A DNA stretch of 64,000 nucleotides from an uncultured Rikenellaceae bacterium (lineage in GTDB: Bacteria; Bacteroidota; Bacteroidia; Bacteroidales; Rikenellaceae). The notes under the pieces were generated by a model. The model worked only from the letters and a program-made list of their open reading frames with translations. It searched no databases and was not told where the DNA came from. Of this stretch, positions 49,880 to 58,475 are shown piece by piece. Location of the stretch: positions 1-64,000 of the forward strand of contig CAMLTW010000004.1 of the NCBI GenBank assembly GCA_946486375.1, read 5' to 3'. Each line of letters begins with the position of its first letter. The stretch's first letter is position 1. A program made the position numbers and the translations under genes.

Positions 49880-52413
49880 GGTCTTTCCTCCTTTCTCCCG
49901 CTTCGCAGGCTACGGGCGTTTTCCACCCAACGGTCATGGCATTCTTCCACGAGAGTGAGGCGTCGCCCTTCGTCCATATTCAGATCCGGAAGGACATCCT
50001 TCAGCACGTCGATGATGCTACGCTTGTAATGCATCATCTTTTCCAGGGATACCAGGTCGGCGTATATCTGCGTAATCCGGGAATCCACTTCACGCGCGAT
50101 TTCAAGACGGTCACTTGACCACAGCAGGTGGTACACCTCTCCGGTAGAGGTATCTTCCATCGGGGTGGTACGGGCATATTCCGTCGTGATCTTGCATGAC
50201 GGATGCTCCCGGGCAATTTCCGCGATACGTTCATTCACGATCCGCTCTTTTTCTTCTTCCGGAAGGTCCGGGTCGAATGTCAGCACGTCGGCCACATACG
50301 TGTCGGTGTATTGCGAGGTCAGTTCCCAGCTGATCTGTACAATGGCACGGTGAATCTTGATGCCGAGGAAGTATTTCGGCTTGCGTGCTATGCTGATGGT
50401 TGCCTTGAAAGTTATCTCGCCGTCTATATTCGGCATGGTCGCCTTGCGGACGAACGTGTATCCGTTCCACGAACCGCCGTCCTGCCACGACAGACTGTAG
50501 GCAGTCTTGCAGTCCTGCATGATGGCCGGGATACGGTAGTAGTCGTCCGTCGGCACGTCATTGTCGTTTGCCGCTTCCTGCTTCGCATCCGCGTATTCCT
50601 TCTGTTTCTTCTGCCACTCGGCCAGTTCTGCCTTCAACTCTCCGATACGCGTCAGGTTGGCGTTGTACTGCTGCCTGTAAACGGCAGCATCCTCTACACT
50701 GGCCTCGGATATTTTCTTCAGCAGCTCCTTGTTCTCATCCTCCAGTGCCTTGATCTGTGATTGAAGCATGGCTACCTGGTTGTCTGCCTCCCGTATCAGC
50801 TCATCCAATTCCGAAAAGTCAAGTTCATTTTCCGTCACGGAGGTCTGCATGGAGCAATCCTTGGTATGGGCATTGGGTGAACCGCCGCATTTCCTGCATT
50901 TGTACTGGGTCGAACCTTGGCCCAGGGTGGCCCCGTCCGAGCAGGTGACGCTGATGGTCACGCTCTCGCATCCTTTAAGTTTGGCGGCATCCGTTGCCTG
51001 ATAGTAGTTCCGTGCGTCGGAAGCTATGTAATAGACATAGCCGTCCTCGTTCTCGTTGAATTCCGACAGACGGGCATTGAGCTGCGCCTTGAAGGTCTCC
51101 AGATCCATAGTGTAGGAATCGAATATCTCTTCATACACGATTTCCTCATGGTTCCAGCTTTTCTTGACATGTATCTCGTAGGCGTAAGCCTTCTTTGTCT
51201 GCTTGCCGCCGCGGCTGATGATGTAGGCGTTCTGCCAGTAGTTGATGCTGTAAGTGTTGCCGTCATTCTGGTTGTTGAGCTGCTGTACACGGTTTCTCGA
51301 CCATCCGGCATATCGTTCCGAGTTGGAGAGAGCCTGTTCCCGCTGCGAGGCATTGGGATAAAAACCGGGGTCGCTCGTTTCGAAACGGGTCCACTCACCG
51401 CCGTTCAGGATGCTGTTGTCGTCCGTGGGCGGGTAATAGTCACACAATGACACGCTGCCCTGGTCACGTCTGGCGATGTACCAGCGCTGCGTGTAATAAG
51501 TCCCGGCTTCGTCGTCTATATAGTCACTGATCCAGCCGGCAAGGTCGTAATCCCCGAACTCGAACAGGCCGGCCACGTTGTCAGGACCACCGATCTTGTC
51601 CAGCAGCAGGTTCCCGATACCTTGTTCCGCTTCCTCGAACAGACCGGAGTAATGGTCGTACAGGTTGGCAATCTCGCTGACCTTGCCCGAAAGCAGGTTA
51701 TGGAACATACTTTCAGGCAGCAGGGCATCGCCGAGATTACTCGCACCGGCCGTTGCCAGACCGACACCCAGATTGTAGAGATTGTCAAGGTCGCTTTGCA
51801 GGTTCTCCCGTGTAAAGCGGTCAGGAATCCGGGAAAAATCGTCCAGCATCCGCTGCCAGTCTATACCGCCCAGTTCCGAAAGTTTCAGCAGAGGCACGAC
51901 CTCGCTGTTGATCTCCAGAAAAGCGATGTCCGAGAACGAAAGTGTACTGTTTGTCACAACGCTTTCGAACTGCATACACAGGCTCTTCGTCTCATCGCAC
52001 ACCTTCATCAGGTAGCTGCCCCAGTGGATCGCTGTCTGCGGGGAGTGAAGCATCTGCTTTGCCACCACCCAGATTTTCGGTATGATCTTGTCGGCCACCA
52101 TGTGGTAGATGCGGCGGTAATAATAATTCTCTGTGCTGCTGCACCAGATACCGAGGTCCGAGAGTGCTTTGTGTTCCAGAAATTTGGAAGAGAAAATTCC
52201 GGCTGCCGCCACCTCCGCCGCCGTATAGTGCTTCAGGATGTCATCGACCTGCTCACGGTAGTAGCTTTCAGCCACGACCTCCGTACCGAACGCGGCTGCC
52301 ATTGCCGCCACGGTACGTGCGTCATAGTTCACGCTGTAATACTGGGCGTGGACATGCTGCGTGAAGGCAAGCAGCAGAACTGCAAAGACAAGTGACAGTC
52401 GCTTCATGTTCAT
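49876..52413 (-). CDS. Very large secreted tra protein with coiled coil and zinc-ribbon-like insert, 845 aa
   Basis: I start at MNMKRLSLVF (52413), 5 nt after the upstream stop. A signal peptide (ending HVHAQ) is followed by a helical domain of about 320 residues resembling the shorter secreted neighbours. Then come an aromatic, beta-rich part (340-480), a possible zinc ribbon (CRKCGGSPNAHTKDC near 515), a long coiled coil (about 535-615), and a C-terminal helix ending RRLTLVEECHDRWVENA with the shared RW motif. It looks like a VirB5-like protein into which large surface-exposed modules were inserted, perhaps an adhesin-like channel tip. Confidence 0.7.
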   Translation of the reverse strand: MNMKRLSLVFAVLLLAFTQHVHAQYYSVNYDARTVAAMAAAFGTEVVAESYYREQVDDILKHYTAAEVAAAGIFSSKFLEHKALSDLGIWCSSTENYYYRRIYHMVADKIIPKIWVVAKQMLHSPQTAIHWGSYLMKVCDETKSLCMQFESVVTNSTLSFSDIAFLEINSEVVPLLKLSELGGIDWQRMLDDFSRIPDRFTRENLQSDLDNLYNLGVGLATAGASNLGDALLPESMFHNLLSGKVSEIANLYDHYSGLFEEAEQGIGNLLLDKIGGPDNVAGLFEFGDYDLAGWISDYIDDEAGTYYTQRWYIARRDQGSVSLCDYYPPTDDNSILNGGEWTRFETSDPGFYPNASQREQALSNSERYAGWSRNRVQQLNNQNDGNTYSINYWQNAYIISRGGKQTKKAYAYEIHVKKSWNHEEIVYEEIFDSYTMDLETFKAQLNARLSEFNENEDGYVYYIASDARNYYQATDAAKLKGCESVTISVTCSDGATLGQGSTQYKCRKCGGSPNAHTKDCSMQTSVTENELDFSELDELIREADNQVAMLQSQIKALEDENKELLKKISEASVEDAAVYRQQYNANLTRIGELKAELAEWQKKQKEYADAKQEAANDNDVPTDDYYRIPAIMQDCKTAYSLSWQDGGSWNGYTFVRKATMPNIDGEITFKATISIARKPKYFLGIKIHRAIVQISWELTSQYTDTYVADVLTFDPDLPEEEKERIVNERIAEIAREHPSCKITTEYARTTPMEDTSTGEVYHLLWSSDRLEIAREVDSRITQIYADLVSLEKMMHYKRSIIDVLKDVLPDLNMDEGRRLTLVEECHDRWVENARSLRSGRKEERP

Positions 52414-52418
52414 TCTGT

Positions 52419-52898
52419 TCAACGGTTGAAAATATTACCTCTCCGCTTGCTGCGGTTGTTCTTCTCAGGTACTCCCTGCAGGGCCAGTATCAGCTTCTCT
52501 GCTTCCTCCATAGCCTCGTATGGGGACAGACCCCTGTATCTGACATACAGGTCTCTGGCTACTTCATACCGGCGCTGGTCCCACTTGACCGCCTCCGATT
52601 CCTCGAAACGCATGATAGCCGCGACGGCTTTGTCCTCGTCTGACTCAAGTCCCATATATACGTCCAGTTCCTTTTCAGTCATGCCCAGACGCAATCCGAA
52701 ATTGCCCAGCATTTCTTCCATGTGCGCGATGCTCCTTTCCCCCAAATGGCGGAAATGAATCAAGTCCCAGTTGCTGTGCAGGCACAGTTCCCGGATGGTG
52801 GCAATATCGTGGCTGTTGCACACGTTGCGGATGCGGAGAGCGTAAGGCTCAACACTGAACAGTTCCGCTATAGGTCGGTTTATGTCAATCTTTCCCAT
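52419..52898 (-). CDS. RNA polymerase alpha-CTD-like helix-hairpin-helix protein, 159 aa
   Basis: Residues 6-75 follow the alpha C-terminal domain pattern closely: INRPIAELFSVEPYALRIRN (helix 1), NSHDIATIRELCLHS, FRHLGERSIAHMEEMLGNF then GLRLGM, the equivalent of [23 protein letters not shown] in part. The remaining 80 residues are helical and charged. Such a domain binds DNA or transcription factors in RNA polymerase. Here it is encoded between traG and a secreted tra protein, so it may act as a transcription modulator of the operon or as a DNA-contacting part of the transfer machine. I chose the start 52898, where similarity begins. Confidence 0.72.
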   Translation of the reverse strand: MGKIDINRPIAELFSVEPYALRIRNVCNSHDIATIRELCLHSNWDLIHFRHLGERSIAHMEEMLGNFGLRLGMTEKELDVYMGLESDEDKAVAAIMRFEESEAVKWDQRRYEVARDLYVRYRGLSPYEAMEEAEKLILALQGVPEKNNRSKRRGNIFNR

Positions 52899-52909
52899 TG
52901 TATGTGATT

Positions 52910-55615
52910 TTATTGTTTTGCTTTCAGGTTCAGTACCCGTCCGGCCTCGTTGACCTTCTGGGCGAATGTCAGGGACTTGCTGATGCCGCTGGCATCCCAG
53001 TCCCGGCAATAGGCTTCGATGGCTTCCTGATGGCTGCACCGGAGCTCCCTCTTGTAGAGTTTCAGGGCTTCCTTCTCAGCACGTTCGGTCGTGTAGGTCA
53101 TGTAGCATTCATGCGGCTCTTCCACGCCATACACGCCGCTTGTCGTTCCCCTTCGTATGAATACCTCCCGGAAGAACGAACGGCCGTCCTTGTTGTCCAG
53201 ACGGTTGATCGTGAATATCTTCTTGCAGTCAACATCGGTGAGCCCGAGAATGGCCTTGATGGTGTCGAAACGCTCCTTGAACTTGCTCTGGTCAAGCAGC
53301 ATCACCACGTCGCTGTTGTTGATGATGGCCTCTTTCACGATTTCACTGCCGATAATGTCCTGTATCTCCTGTGTCACAACGCCCACGCTGGCCCAGAACT
53401 TACGGGCCGTCTTGTACATGAACTTGATGTACTCGGCCATCAGCGGACTGGCAATGGCTTTCCAGGCTTCCTCGATGACAAGCACCTTGCGGTTCTTCTT
53501 GATTCGCATCTTCTGCAGGAACACGTCCATGATTATCAGCGTGACAAGCGGGAACAGCAGCGGATCATCCTTTATACTGTCAATCTCGAACACCACGAAG
53601 GTCTCGTCGAACAGCGAACTGTCCATGTTCTCGTTCAGGGTCTTTTCATGGTTGCCGCCCCTGTAGAAGTCCTTCATCATGTAGCGGTAAGTCGAGAGGT
53701 CTATGCCCGAAATGTGGTTCTCGTGACAGATGTCCGGAATACGCTGGACGGAGTATTCGTAAAATGAATTGAACGAGAGTTCTTCCACCTTCAACTCCTT
53801 GCGCCTGCGTTCCATTTCGTCTATCATGCACTCGATACGGCTGTTCCGTTCCTGCTCGCTTTCCTCACGGTTCCCGTCACGGTTGCGTTCGTCTATGGCG
53901 AGGCTTTTTCTCAGGTCTTCCCGCTGCATGGGCGTGAAGCCGTCGAAGCCGTTGAAATACGCGTCGTAATAATCGGTGATTACATTTTCCACCAGACGGT
54001 CTTCCGTCTTCGTGACTGTTCCCTGCGTGCCCTTCCAGATCAGCAGGACAAGATTCTTCAGGAAGCCGGTCTTTTCCACGTTCATCTCTTCCTTGTGGAT
54101 ACGGAACGGGTTCATCGTAATGGGGCGTTCCTCCGTGTAGCTGATGTACTTGCCTCCCAGATACTCGCACAATCCCTCGTAGGAGTTTCCGGTATCGACC
54201 ATTACGATGTCTGTACCCTGTTCGTGCAGCTGGCGCACGACAGAGTTCATGTGGAAGGATTTCCCGGAACCGCTCGGCCCGAGGGCAAAAAAGTTCGAGT
54301 TGTCCGTCAGCTTCTGTCTGCCTTCCTTGCCGGTGATGTCGATGGCGACAGGCACTCCCTGGCGGTCAGTGTAATAGACTTTCACCGGGGTGTCTTCGCT
54401 GTGCTGCACACGTTCCTTGTACATCAGGCACATCGCCGCGTCCGATAGGGTCAGGAACCGGTCATACTCTTCATTCAGGCTGTAGCAGTTGCCCGGGAAC
54501 GAGCCGACGAACAGCTCCAGCTGGTTGTAGGCTCGTTTGGAGATATGGATTCCCATTCTACCGAAAGCGTTCTCCAGATGATTCGTACACTTCTGCAGGT
54601 CCGTATCGCCGGACACGGCCACTATAAGGTTGAAATGGCTGTACACGAGCTGCTTGCTCTCGCGGGCAATTACCTCCTGTACACGTTTTATGTCTTCGAC
54701 CGCTGCCTGGTTGCTCGGGTTGGGAATGCTCGCGTGCCGGTTCTTCTTCTTGTCCAGCAGCGATAGTTCACGCTTCTGGTTGGGAAGGAAGATGACCTGG
54801 TTATAGACCACTGTATCGGCATTCGGAATGCTGTCAATGGCCGAGACAAGATCCACGGGCATTTCCGTGTTGTTCACTTCTATATTGGTATAGGGTCTGA
54901 TCATCGAAGGCAGCGAGATGCAGTCCACGTCCACGAGACTGTACACCTTGCAGCGCTTGTCACCCATCGAGACGCTCTCGTCGTCCGACTTGAAGTTCGT
55001 CATCGAGATAATACGGTCCTTGAAGTTCATGGCGAAATACCGGTCCACGTAATCGCTTGCCTCGGATTTGTTCAGGAAACGCGCCTGCACGCCGCTGTCC
55101 CGCAACTGGTCCTGTACCTTGCGGATCTTGACAAGGAAATCACGCCATTTCTTGTTGTCGAACGAGAAAAGGCGGCTTTTCCTGGCTTCCTGCGTGATGG
55201 TCAGGTAACACATGCTGTCCGTGTACGCCCTTCCCTTGAAATACCGGAAATACGATTCAGAAAGGAACTCCTGCTTCCCGGTATCCTCGTTGACAAAACG
55301 CTTCCTCACGAAGATGTCCTGCTTGTGAATGGCATAACCTTCTCCCAAGGTCAGGGCAAGGGCGGAGAACAGATGCGTGAAATCGTAGTAGCTGTCTATG
55401 TTCGCCGAATACTTCTGTACCGGATTCTCGATCTTCAGCATGGCGGAATATTCGCCCGTCTTGGTGTACAGGACACCCACGCCTTCCGTGTCTTCCACCG
55501 AGAAATAGATGTCCTGGAAGATACGCTTGCGCTTGCCTCCGGTACCGAACGCATGGACGGATATGGCCATACCCGCGCATAAGGCAACGAAAATCAGGAT
55601 AATGTATAGGGTCAT
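52910..55615 (-). CDS. traG: Conjugative transposon TraG (VirB4-family ATPase), 901 aa
   Basis: One N-terminal hydrophobic segment (2-21) leads to the VirB4 N-domain. The ATPase part has Walker A ALGPSGSGKSFHMNSV (near 441-456) and Walker B KVLVIEEAWKAIA (near 705-717), plus the VTQEIQDIIGSEIV motif. This is the main energy source for channel assembly and the best marker of the system. Upstream, a strong hairpin lies in the gap to traF. Confidence 0.95.
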   Translation of the reverse strand: MTLYIILIFVALCAGMAISVHAFGTGGKRKRIFQDIYFSVEDTEGVGVLYTKTGEYSAMLKIENPVQKYSANIDSYYDFTHLFSALALTLGEGYAIHKQDIFVRKRFVNEDTGKQEFLSESYFRYFKGRAYTDSMCYLTITQEARKSRLFSFDNKKWRDFLVKIRKVQDQLRDSGVQARFLNKSEASDYVDRYFAMNFKDRIISMTNFKSDDESVSMGDKRCKVYSLVDVDCISLPSMIRPYTNIEVNNTEMPVDLVSAIDSIPNADTVVYNQVIFLPNQKRELSLLDKKKNRHASIPNPSNQAAVEDIKRVQEVIARESKQLVYSHFNLIVAVSGDTDLQKCTNHLENAFGRMGIHISKRAYNQLELFVGSFPGNCYSLNEEYDRFLTLSDAAMCLMYKERVQHSEDTPVKVYYTDRQGVPVAIDITGKEGRQKLTDNSNFFALGPSGSGKSFHMNSVVRQLHEQGTDIVMVDTGNSYEGLCEYLGGKYISYTEERPITMNPFRIHKEEMNVEKTGFLKNLVLLIWKGTQGTVTKTEDRLVENVITDYYDAYFNGFDGFTPMQREDLRKSLAIDERNRDGNREESEQERNSRIECMIDEMERRRKELKVEELSFNSFYEYSVQRIPDICHENHISGIDLSTYRYMMKDFYRGGNHEKTLNENMDSSLFDETFVVFEIDSIKDDPLLFPLVTLIIMDVFLQKMRIKKNRKVLVIEEAWKAIASPLMAEYIKFMYKTARKFWASVGVVTQEIQDIIGSEIVKEAIINNSDVVMLLDQSKFKERFDTIKAILGLTDVDCKKIFTINRLDNKDGRSFFREVFIRRGTTSGVYGVEEPHECYMTYTTERAEKEALKLYKRELRCSHQEAIEAYCRDWDASGISKSLTFAQKVNEAGRVLNLKAKQ

Positions 55616-55639
55616 TTCAATATACGTTCAATTAAATAG

Positions 55640-55670
55640 GGGTAGGCCCGTATCTCATACGAACCTACCC
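55640..55670 (-). other. Stable hairpin between traF and traG
   Basis: GGGTAGG (55640-55646) pairs with CCTACCC (55664-55670), and inside it CGTAT (55649-55653) pairs with ATACG (55657-55661) across a 2x2 internal loop. No T run follows on either strand, so it is not a standard terminator. It may stabilise or process the tra mRNA and set TraG dosage. Confidence 0.55.
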
Positions 55671-55719
55671 GCGTTCAACATTCAATATAGCCACACATTG
55701 CTGTGATGGTTTAATTTTG

Positions 55720-56016
55720 TCAGACCTTACGCGAGTAGGCATAGACGAACACGCCTCGGTCCGTTCTCTTGCTGTGCAGACCTTTCCGCTGCTTGAAGAT
55801 GATTAGCACGATGCCCACCGACAGAATGACTGTCAGCGCGGCCAGTCCGGCCACGAATCCGGCAAGGCAGTAAGCGGCTATGAAGCCCGCGATGGCTCCG
55901 CCTGCCGTTCCTGCCGCCCAATAGATGTAGCGGCCCTGCAATCCCATCACTTCAAGAGGACGTTGCAGCCCCTTGAACAGCGGATAGTCCGGATAACGTG
56001 TTTCCTTGCTTTTCAT
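55720..56016 (-). CDS. traF: Conjugative transposon TraF (DUF4133, VirB3-like), 98 aa
   Basis: The start TRYPDYPLFKGLQRPLEVMGLQGRYIYW and two hydrophobic segments (about 33-53 and 56-76) are the TraF signature. VirB3-like proteins sit in the inner membrane next to VirB4. It lies between traE and traG as in CTnDOT. Confidence 0.9.
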   Translation of the reverse strand: MKSKETRYPDYPLFKGLQRPLEVMGLQGRYIYWAAGTAGGAIAGFIAAYCLAGFVAGLAALTVILSVGIVLIIFKQRKGLHSKRTDRGVFVYAYSRKV

Positions 56017-56028
56017 CCCTCGGTACTT

Positions 56029-56406
56029 TTATGCGTCAATGCCGAAAAACAAAGGAAGAGCCTGTGCTGCTGCAATCAGGAAAAGACATGCACCAACCAC
56101 CATCATGATCTTCTTTTTGACATCCTGCTCTTCGTTGTTCATGGCGATGTAAACGGAGATGGCGCCGATAATGGCGACTACACCGGCGATGGCATAGCAG
56201 AGCTTGACCATGACTGGTACATACTTGACAATTTCCTCCGCCACGGTAGATAGTGCGGTAGTACCGGCTGAATAGTCGCCGGCCGTACTCTGGGCCATTG
56301 CCGTGGTACCAGAGAACAAAGTGAGTGCAAGCATCTTCACTTTGGTGGAAACACCTTGGATGAATCCTTTTGCCTTTCGGCACATTTGTTTTACTTTCTG
56401 AAACAT
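56029..56406 (-). CDS. traE: Conjugative transposon TraE (DUF4134), copy 1, 125 aa
   Basis: A long N-terminal signal (basic, then MLALTLFSGTTAMAQ) is followed by two hydrophobic segments (VMVKLCYAIAGVVAIIGAISVYI and IMMVVGACLFLIAAAQALPLFF) with NNEEQDVKKK between. This is the TraE family, a VirB2 pilin-like position. A second, diverged copy lies just upstream. Confidence 0.9.
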   Translation of the reverse strand: MFQKVKQMCRKAKGFIQGVSTKVKMLALTLFSGTTAMAQSTAGDYSAGTTALSTVAEEIVKYVPVMVKLCYAIAGVVAIIGAISVYIAMNNEEQDVKKKIMMVVGACLFLIAAAQALPLFFGIDA

Positions 56407-56455
56407 ACTTGATCGTTTTTGAGTTAATATTTATGTATTGGATTGTTAAACAGCC

Positions 56456-56779
56456 TTATATGCGATAACCGAAAAATGCCGGAAGTACGATGGAGGCCCC
56501 GATGATGAACAGGCACGCGCCAAGCAGCGATAAAAAGGATTTGACGATGCCGTCCTCTCCAGTGTTCATCTTGATGTAGATCTGGAAGGCGGACACGATG
56601 ACCAGAACGGATGCGATGGAGTAGCATATATACAGGACATACAGCATCATCGTGACCACGAAGTCGTGCATCGTGGCCAGCGCATCCGCTCCCCAGCTGT
56701 AGTTCACGCTGCCGCTCTTGGCGAAAGCCGCATAGGGTACAAGAATTAACAGGCATACTATCTTTTGCTTAATCGACAT
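56456..56779 (-). CDS. TraE-like protein (DUF4134), copy 2, 107 aa
   Basis: I start at MSIKQKIVCLLILVPYAAFA (56779); longer in-frame sequence is antisense-like. The layout equals copy 1: cleavable signal, hydrophobic segment VLYICYSIASVLVIVSAFQIYI, polar KMNTGEDGIVKSF, and hydrophobic LLGACLFIIGASIVLPAFFGY. Identity with copy 1 is modest. Two tandem DUF4134 genes suggest two pilin-like subunits with different roles. It overlaps nothing and lies 1 nt after the 56781 gene. Confidence 0.82.
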   Translation of the reverse strand: MSIKQKIVCLLILVPYAAFAKSGSVNYSWGADALATMHDFVVTMMLYVLYICYSIASVLVIVSAFQIYIKMNTGEDGIVKSFLSLLGACLFIIGASIVLPAFFGYRI

Positions 56780-56780
56780 G

Positions 56781-57236
56781 CTACAATTTGTCTTTAATTG
56801 GTTTCCAGGCCATCTCCGGACGATTTTCCAGTTTGCCCCTGGAAAGCATCGCCTTGTACATTTCATCTGCACTGAAGCCATCAGACAGGTAGGGCGTGGT
56901 TTCCTCCATCTTTTCCTCCGCCTTGGCTTTGAGACGCTCCAGTCTTTCTTCCGGGGTCTCCTTTGTCTCCGGCTTTTTGTCCGCCGGCTTCTGGTCGGTG
57001 GCAGAATCGCCGCCTGATGCTGTTTCAGTATCGTATTGCTCGTTGCCGACACGGAACCCGGTTTCACTCTCGCTCACGGCAACACTCTCTTCGTCCTCCA
57101 GTGTGCCGAGGTCGAAAACTTCCTCCTCTGTCTTGCCGGTTCTCCTTTTTCCATAGAGATCCTGCATAATGATGACCGCGTAATAAATGAGGTACGCGAC
57201 CGTCAGAACAATGGCAAAAATGAAATATGATCTCAT
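56781..57236 (-). CDS. First tra-operon gene, membrane protein with acidic tail, 151 aa
   Basis: An N-terminal membrane segment (about 4-26) is followed by a short basic stretch and a long acidic, Lys/Glu/Pro-rich tail (PADKKPETKETPEERLERL) ending in MYKAMLSRGKLENRPEMAW. Position matches traD/early tra genes of other Bacteroides elements but I do not recognise the sequence. It heads the operon below the AAAATCGTACTA repeats. Confidence 0.65.
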   Translation of the reverse strand: MRSYFIFAIVLTVAYLIYYAVIIMQDLYGKRRTGKTEEEVFDLGTLEDEESVAVSESETGFRVGNEQYDTETASGGDSATDQKPADKKPETKETPEERLERLKAKAEEKMEETTPYLSDGFSADEMYKAMLSRGKLENRPEMAWKPIKDKL

Positions 57237-57353
57237 ATCTTTTAGTATGGATATTGAATTTTGTATTAGTTTGATTTCACAAATAAAAAAGGAGAATTTC
57301 GAACTACGAAATAATTGTGTATTAAACGGATGTTTTCTTTACAAGATTTATAT

Positions 57354-57387
57354 CGATTTTGAAAATCGTACTATAAAATCGTACTAT
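57354..57387. promoter_or_regulatory. Tandem operator repeats upstream of the tra operon
   Basis: AAAATCGTACTAT occurs twice head to tail (57362-57374 and 57375-57387), and CGATTTT-G-AAAATCG forms an inverted repeat with the first copy. The same 12-mer AAAATCGTACTA is part of the palindrome at 17432-17463. The nearest -7-like element for the operon, TTTATTTG on the minus strand (57287-57280), is imperfect and lacks a good -33, so a bound activator may be needed. Confidence 0.65.
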
Positions 57388-57427
57388 ATCGCCTTAATGA
57401 ACGGGAAAAATGAAGAAGTCAGGGCAT

Positions 57428-57455
57428 AAAAAAAGCCCTCCGTTCAGGAGGGCTT
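57428..57455 (-). terminator. Terminator after the primase gene
   Basis: On the minus strand GCCCTCC (57453-57447 read as complement) pairs with GGAGGGC (57441-57435) and is followed by a run of seven T. It separates the integrase-primase transcript from the tra operon. Confidence 0.9.
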
Positions 57456-57482
57456 CCATTGGCAGATTCGCTTTTTTTTAGG

Positions 57483-58370
57483 TCAGCGTTTCTTGCCTCG
57501 CAAGCAATCATTCAGATCCTTGTATTCGCTATATCGGACAGCTTCGTTGCTGACCCGTTCGCCGTATAGTCCGGCTATGGTTTCCACGGTCTTTTGCCCG
57601 GCAAGGTCGTTGTCGAGATAACAATGTATATGCAGGTATCTCTGCAGGTACATCAATGCCTTTTTCAGGTTGTTTACGGAGTTCATGACAAGGTAGTCGC
57701 AAGGCTGGTCTATACAAATGGTCCAGTTGCATGACTGCTTCAATGTCAGGTAAGACAGAAAGTCCATGAACCCCTCGAACACGCAGACCCGTTCCTGTAT
57801 CTCTCCGCACTGATGTCCGATCAGGGAGATGTCCTTGTTCTTGATACATCCTTTATAATAGGCGTTGCGCATTTCATATCCGCCCGAAACATTACCGAAC
57901 GCGAGGGCAAAATAATGCCGGTCACGCAATTCATAATGGATTTCCTTGCAGAACATACGTCCTATGTCAGCATCTATTTTCCGGGACTGAAGGTAAGAGT
58001 ATAACGCGTGATGCCGTAACGGGACGACAATCAGATTTTTCATATCCGATTCCACGGGACGGGGCGGAAGAGCCTGGAAACGGACTTTCGGCAAAGGCAT
58101 ATCGCTGGAATGCCGCCCGATGTATGCCAGTACCTCGCTTACACTTTCAGTCTGGTAAAGGTATTTACCCAATTCCACGAGGTCGCCTCCGGTGGCCGCC
58201 CCAAAATCATACCATTCGTTCAACCGGTCATTGACCTTGAACGACGGCGACTGCTCATCCCTTAACGGCGAGAGATACCAGTACTGATCCGATTTAACGT
58301 ATTGCGCATGGTGGCCGAGCTGCGCCAGAAAGTCCACTATGCGTACCTGTTTTGCTTCTTCTATAGTCAT
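57483..58370 (-). CDS. Toprim/CHC2-type mobile-element primase, 295 aa
   Basis: The N-terminal region has the primase zinc-finger fold pattern (YWYLSPLRDEQSPSFKVND; WYDFGAATGGDLVELGKYL) but without the Cys/His ligands, as is common for mobile-element versions. The Toprim domain has the Glu in VFEGFMDFLSYL (near 197) and DxD in YLDNDLAGQKT (near 251). It should make primers for lagging-strand or second-strand synthesis. It is paired with the AAA ATPase upstream, together resembling a RepA-like helicase and primase set. Confidence 0.85.
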   Translation of the reverse strand: MTIEEAKQVRIVDFLAQLGHHAQYVKSDQYWYLSPLRDEQSPSFKVNDRLNEWYDFGAATGGDLVELGKYLYQTESVSEVLAYIGRHSSDMPLPKVRFQALPPRPVESDMKNLIVVPLRHHALYSYLQSRKIDADIGRMFCKEIHYELRDRHYFALAFGNVSGGYEMRNAYYKGCIKNKDISLIGHQCGEIQERVCVFEGFMDFLSYLTLKQSCNWTICIDQPCDYLVMNSVNNLKKALMYLQRYLHIHCYLDNDLAGQKTVETIAGLYGERVSNEAVRYSEYKDLNDCLRGKKR

Positions 58371-58475
58371 GGCTGTTTTCTTTCACTTGTTCACACGGAA
58401 ATGGTTTAGTTTAGTTTTATTCCCTATATATATACATACTAAAGTAAACTGAAATATATATGCCCGCGCCCGGCT

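Noticed and set aside
57187-57429. An 80-codon plus-strand frame over the tra promoter
   Set aside because: It spans the operator repeats and overlaps the tra start; residue pattern is AT-driven and no start context is seen.
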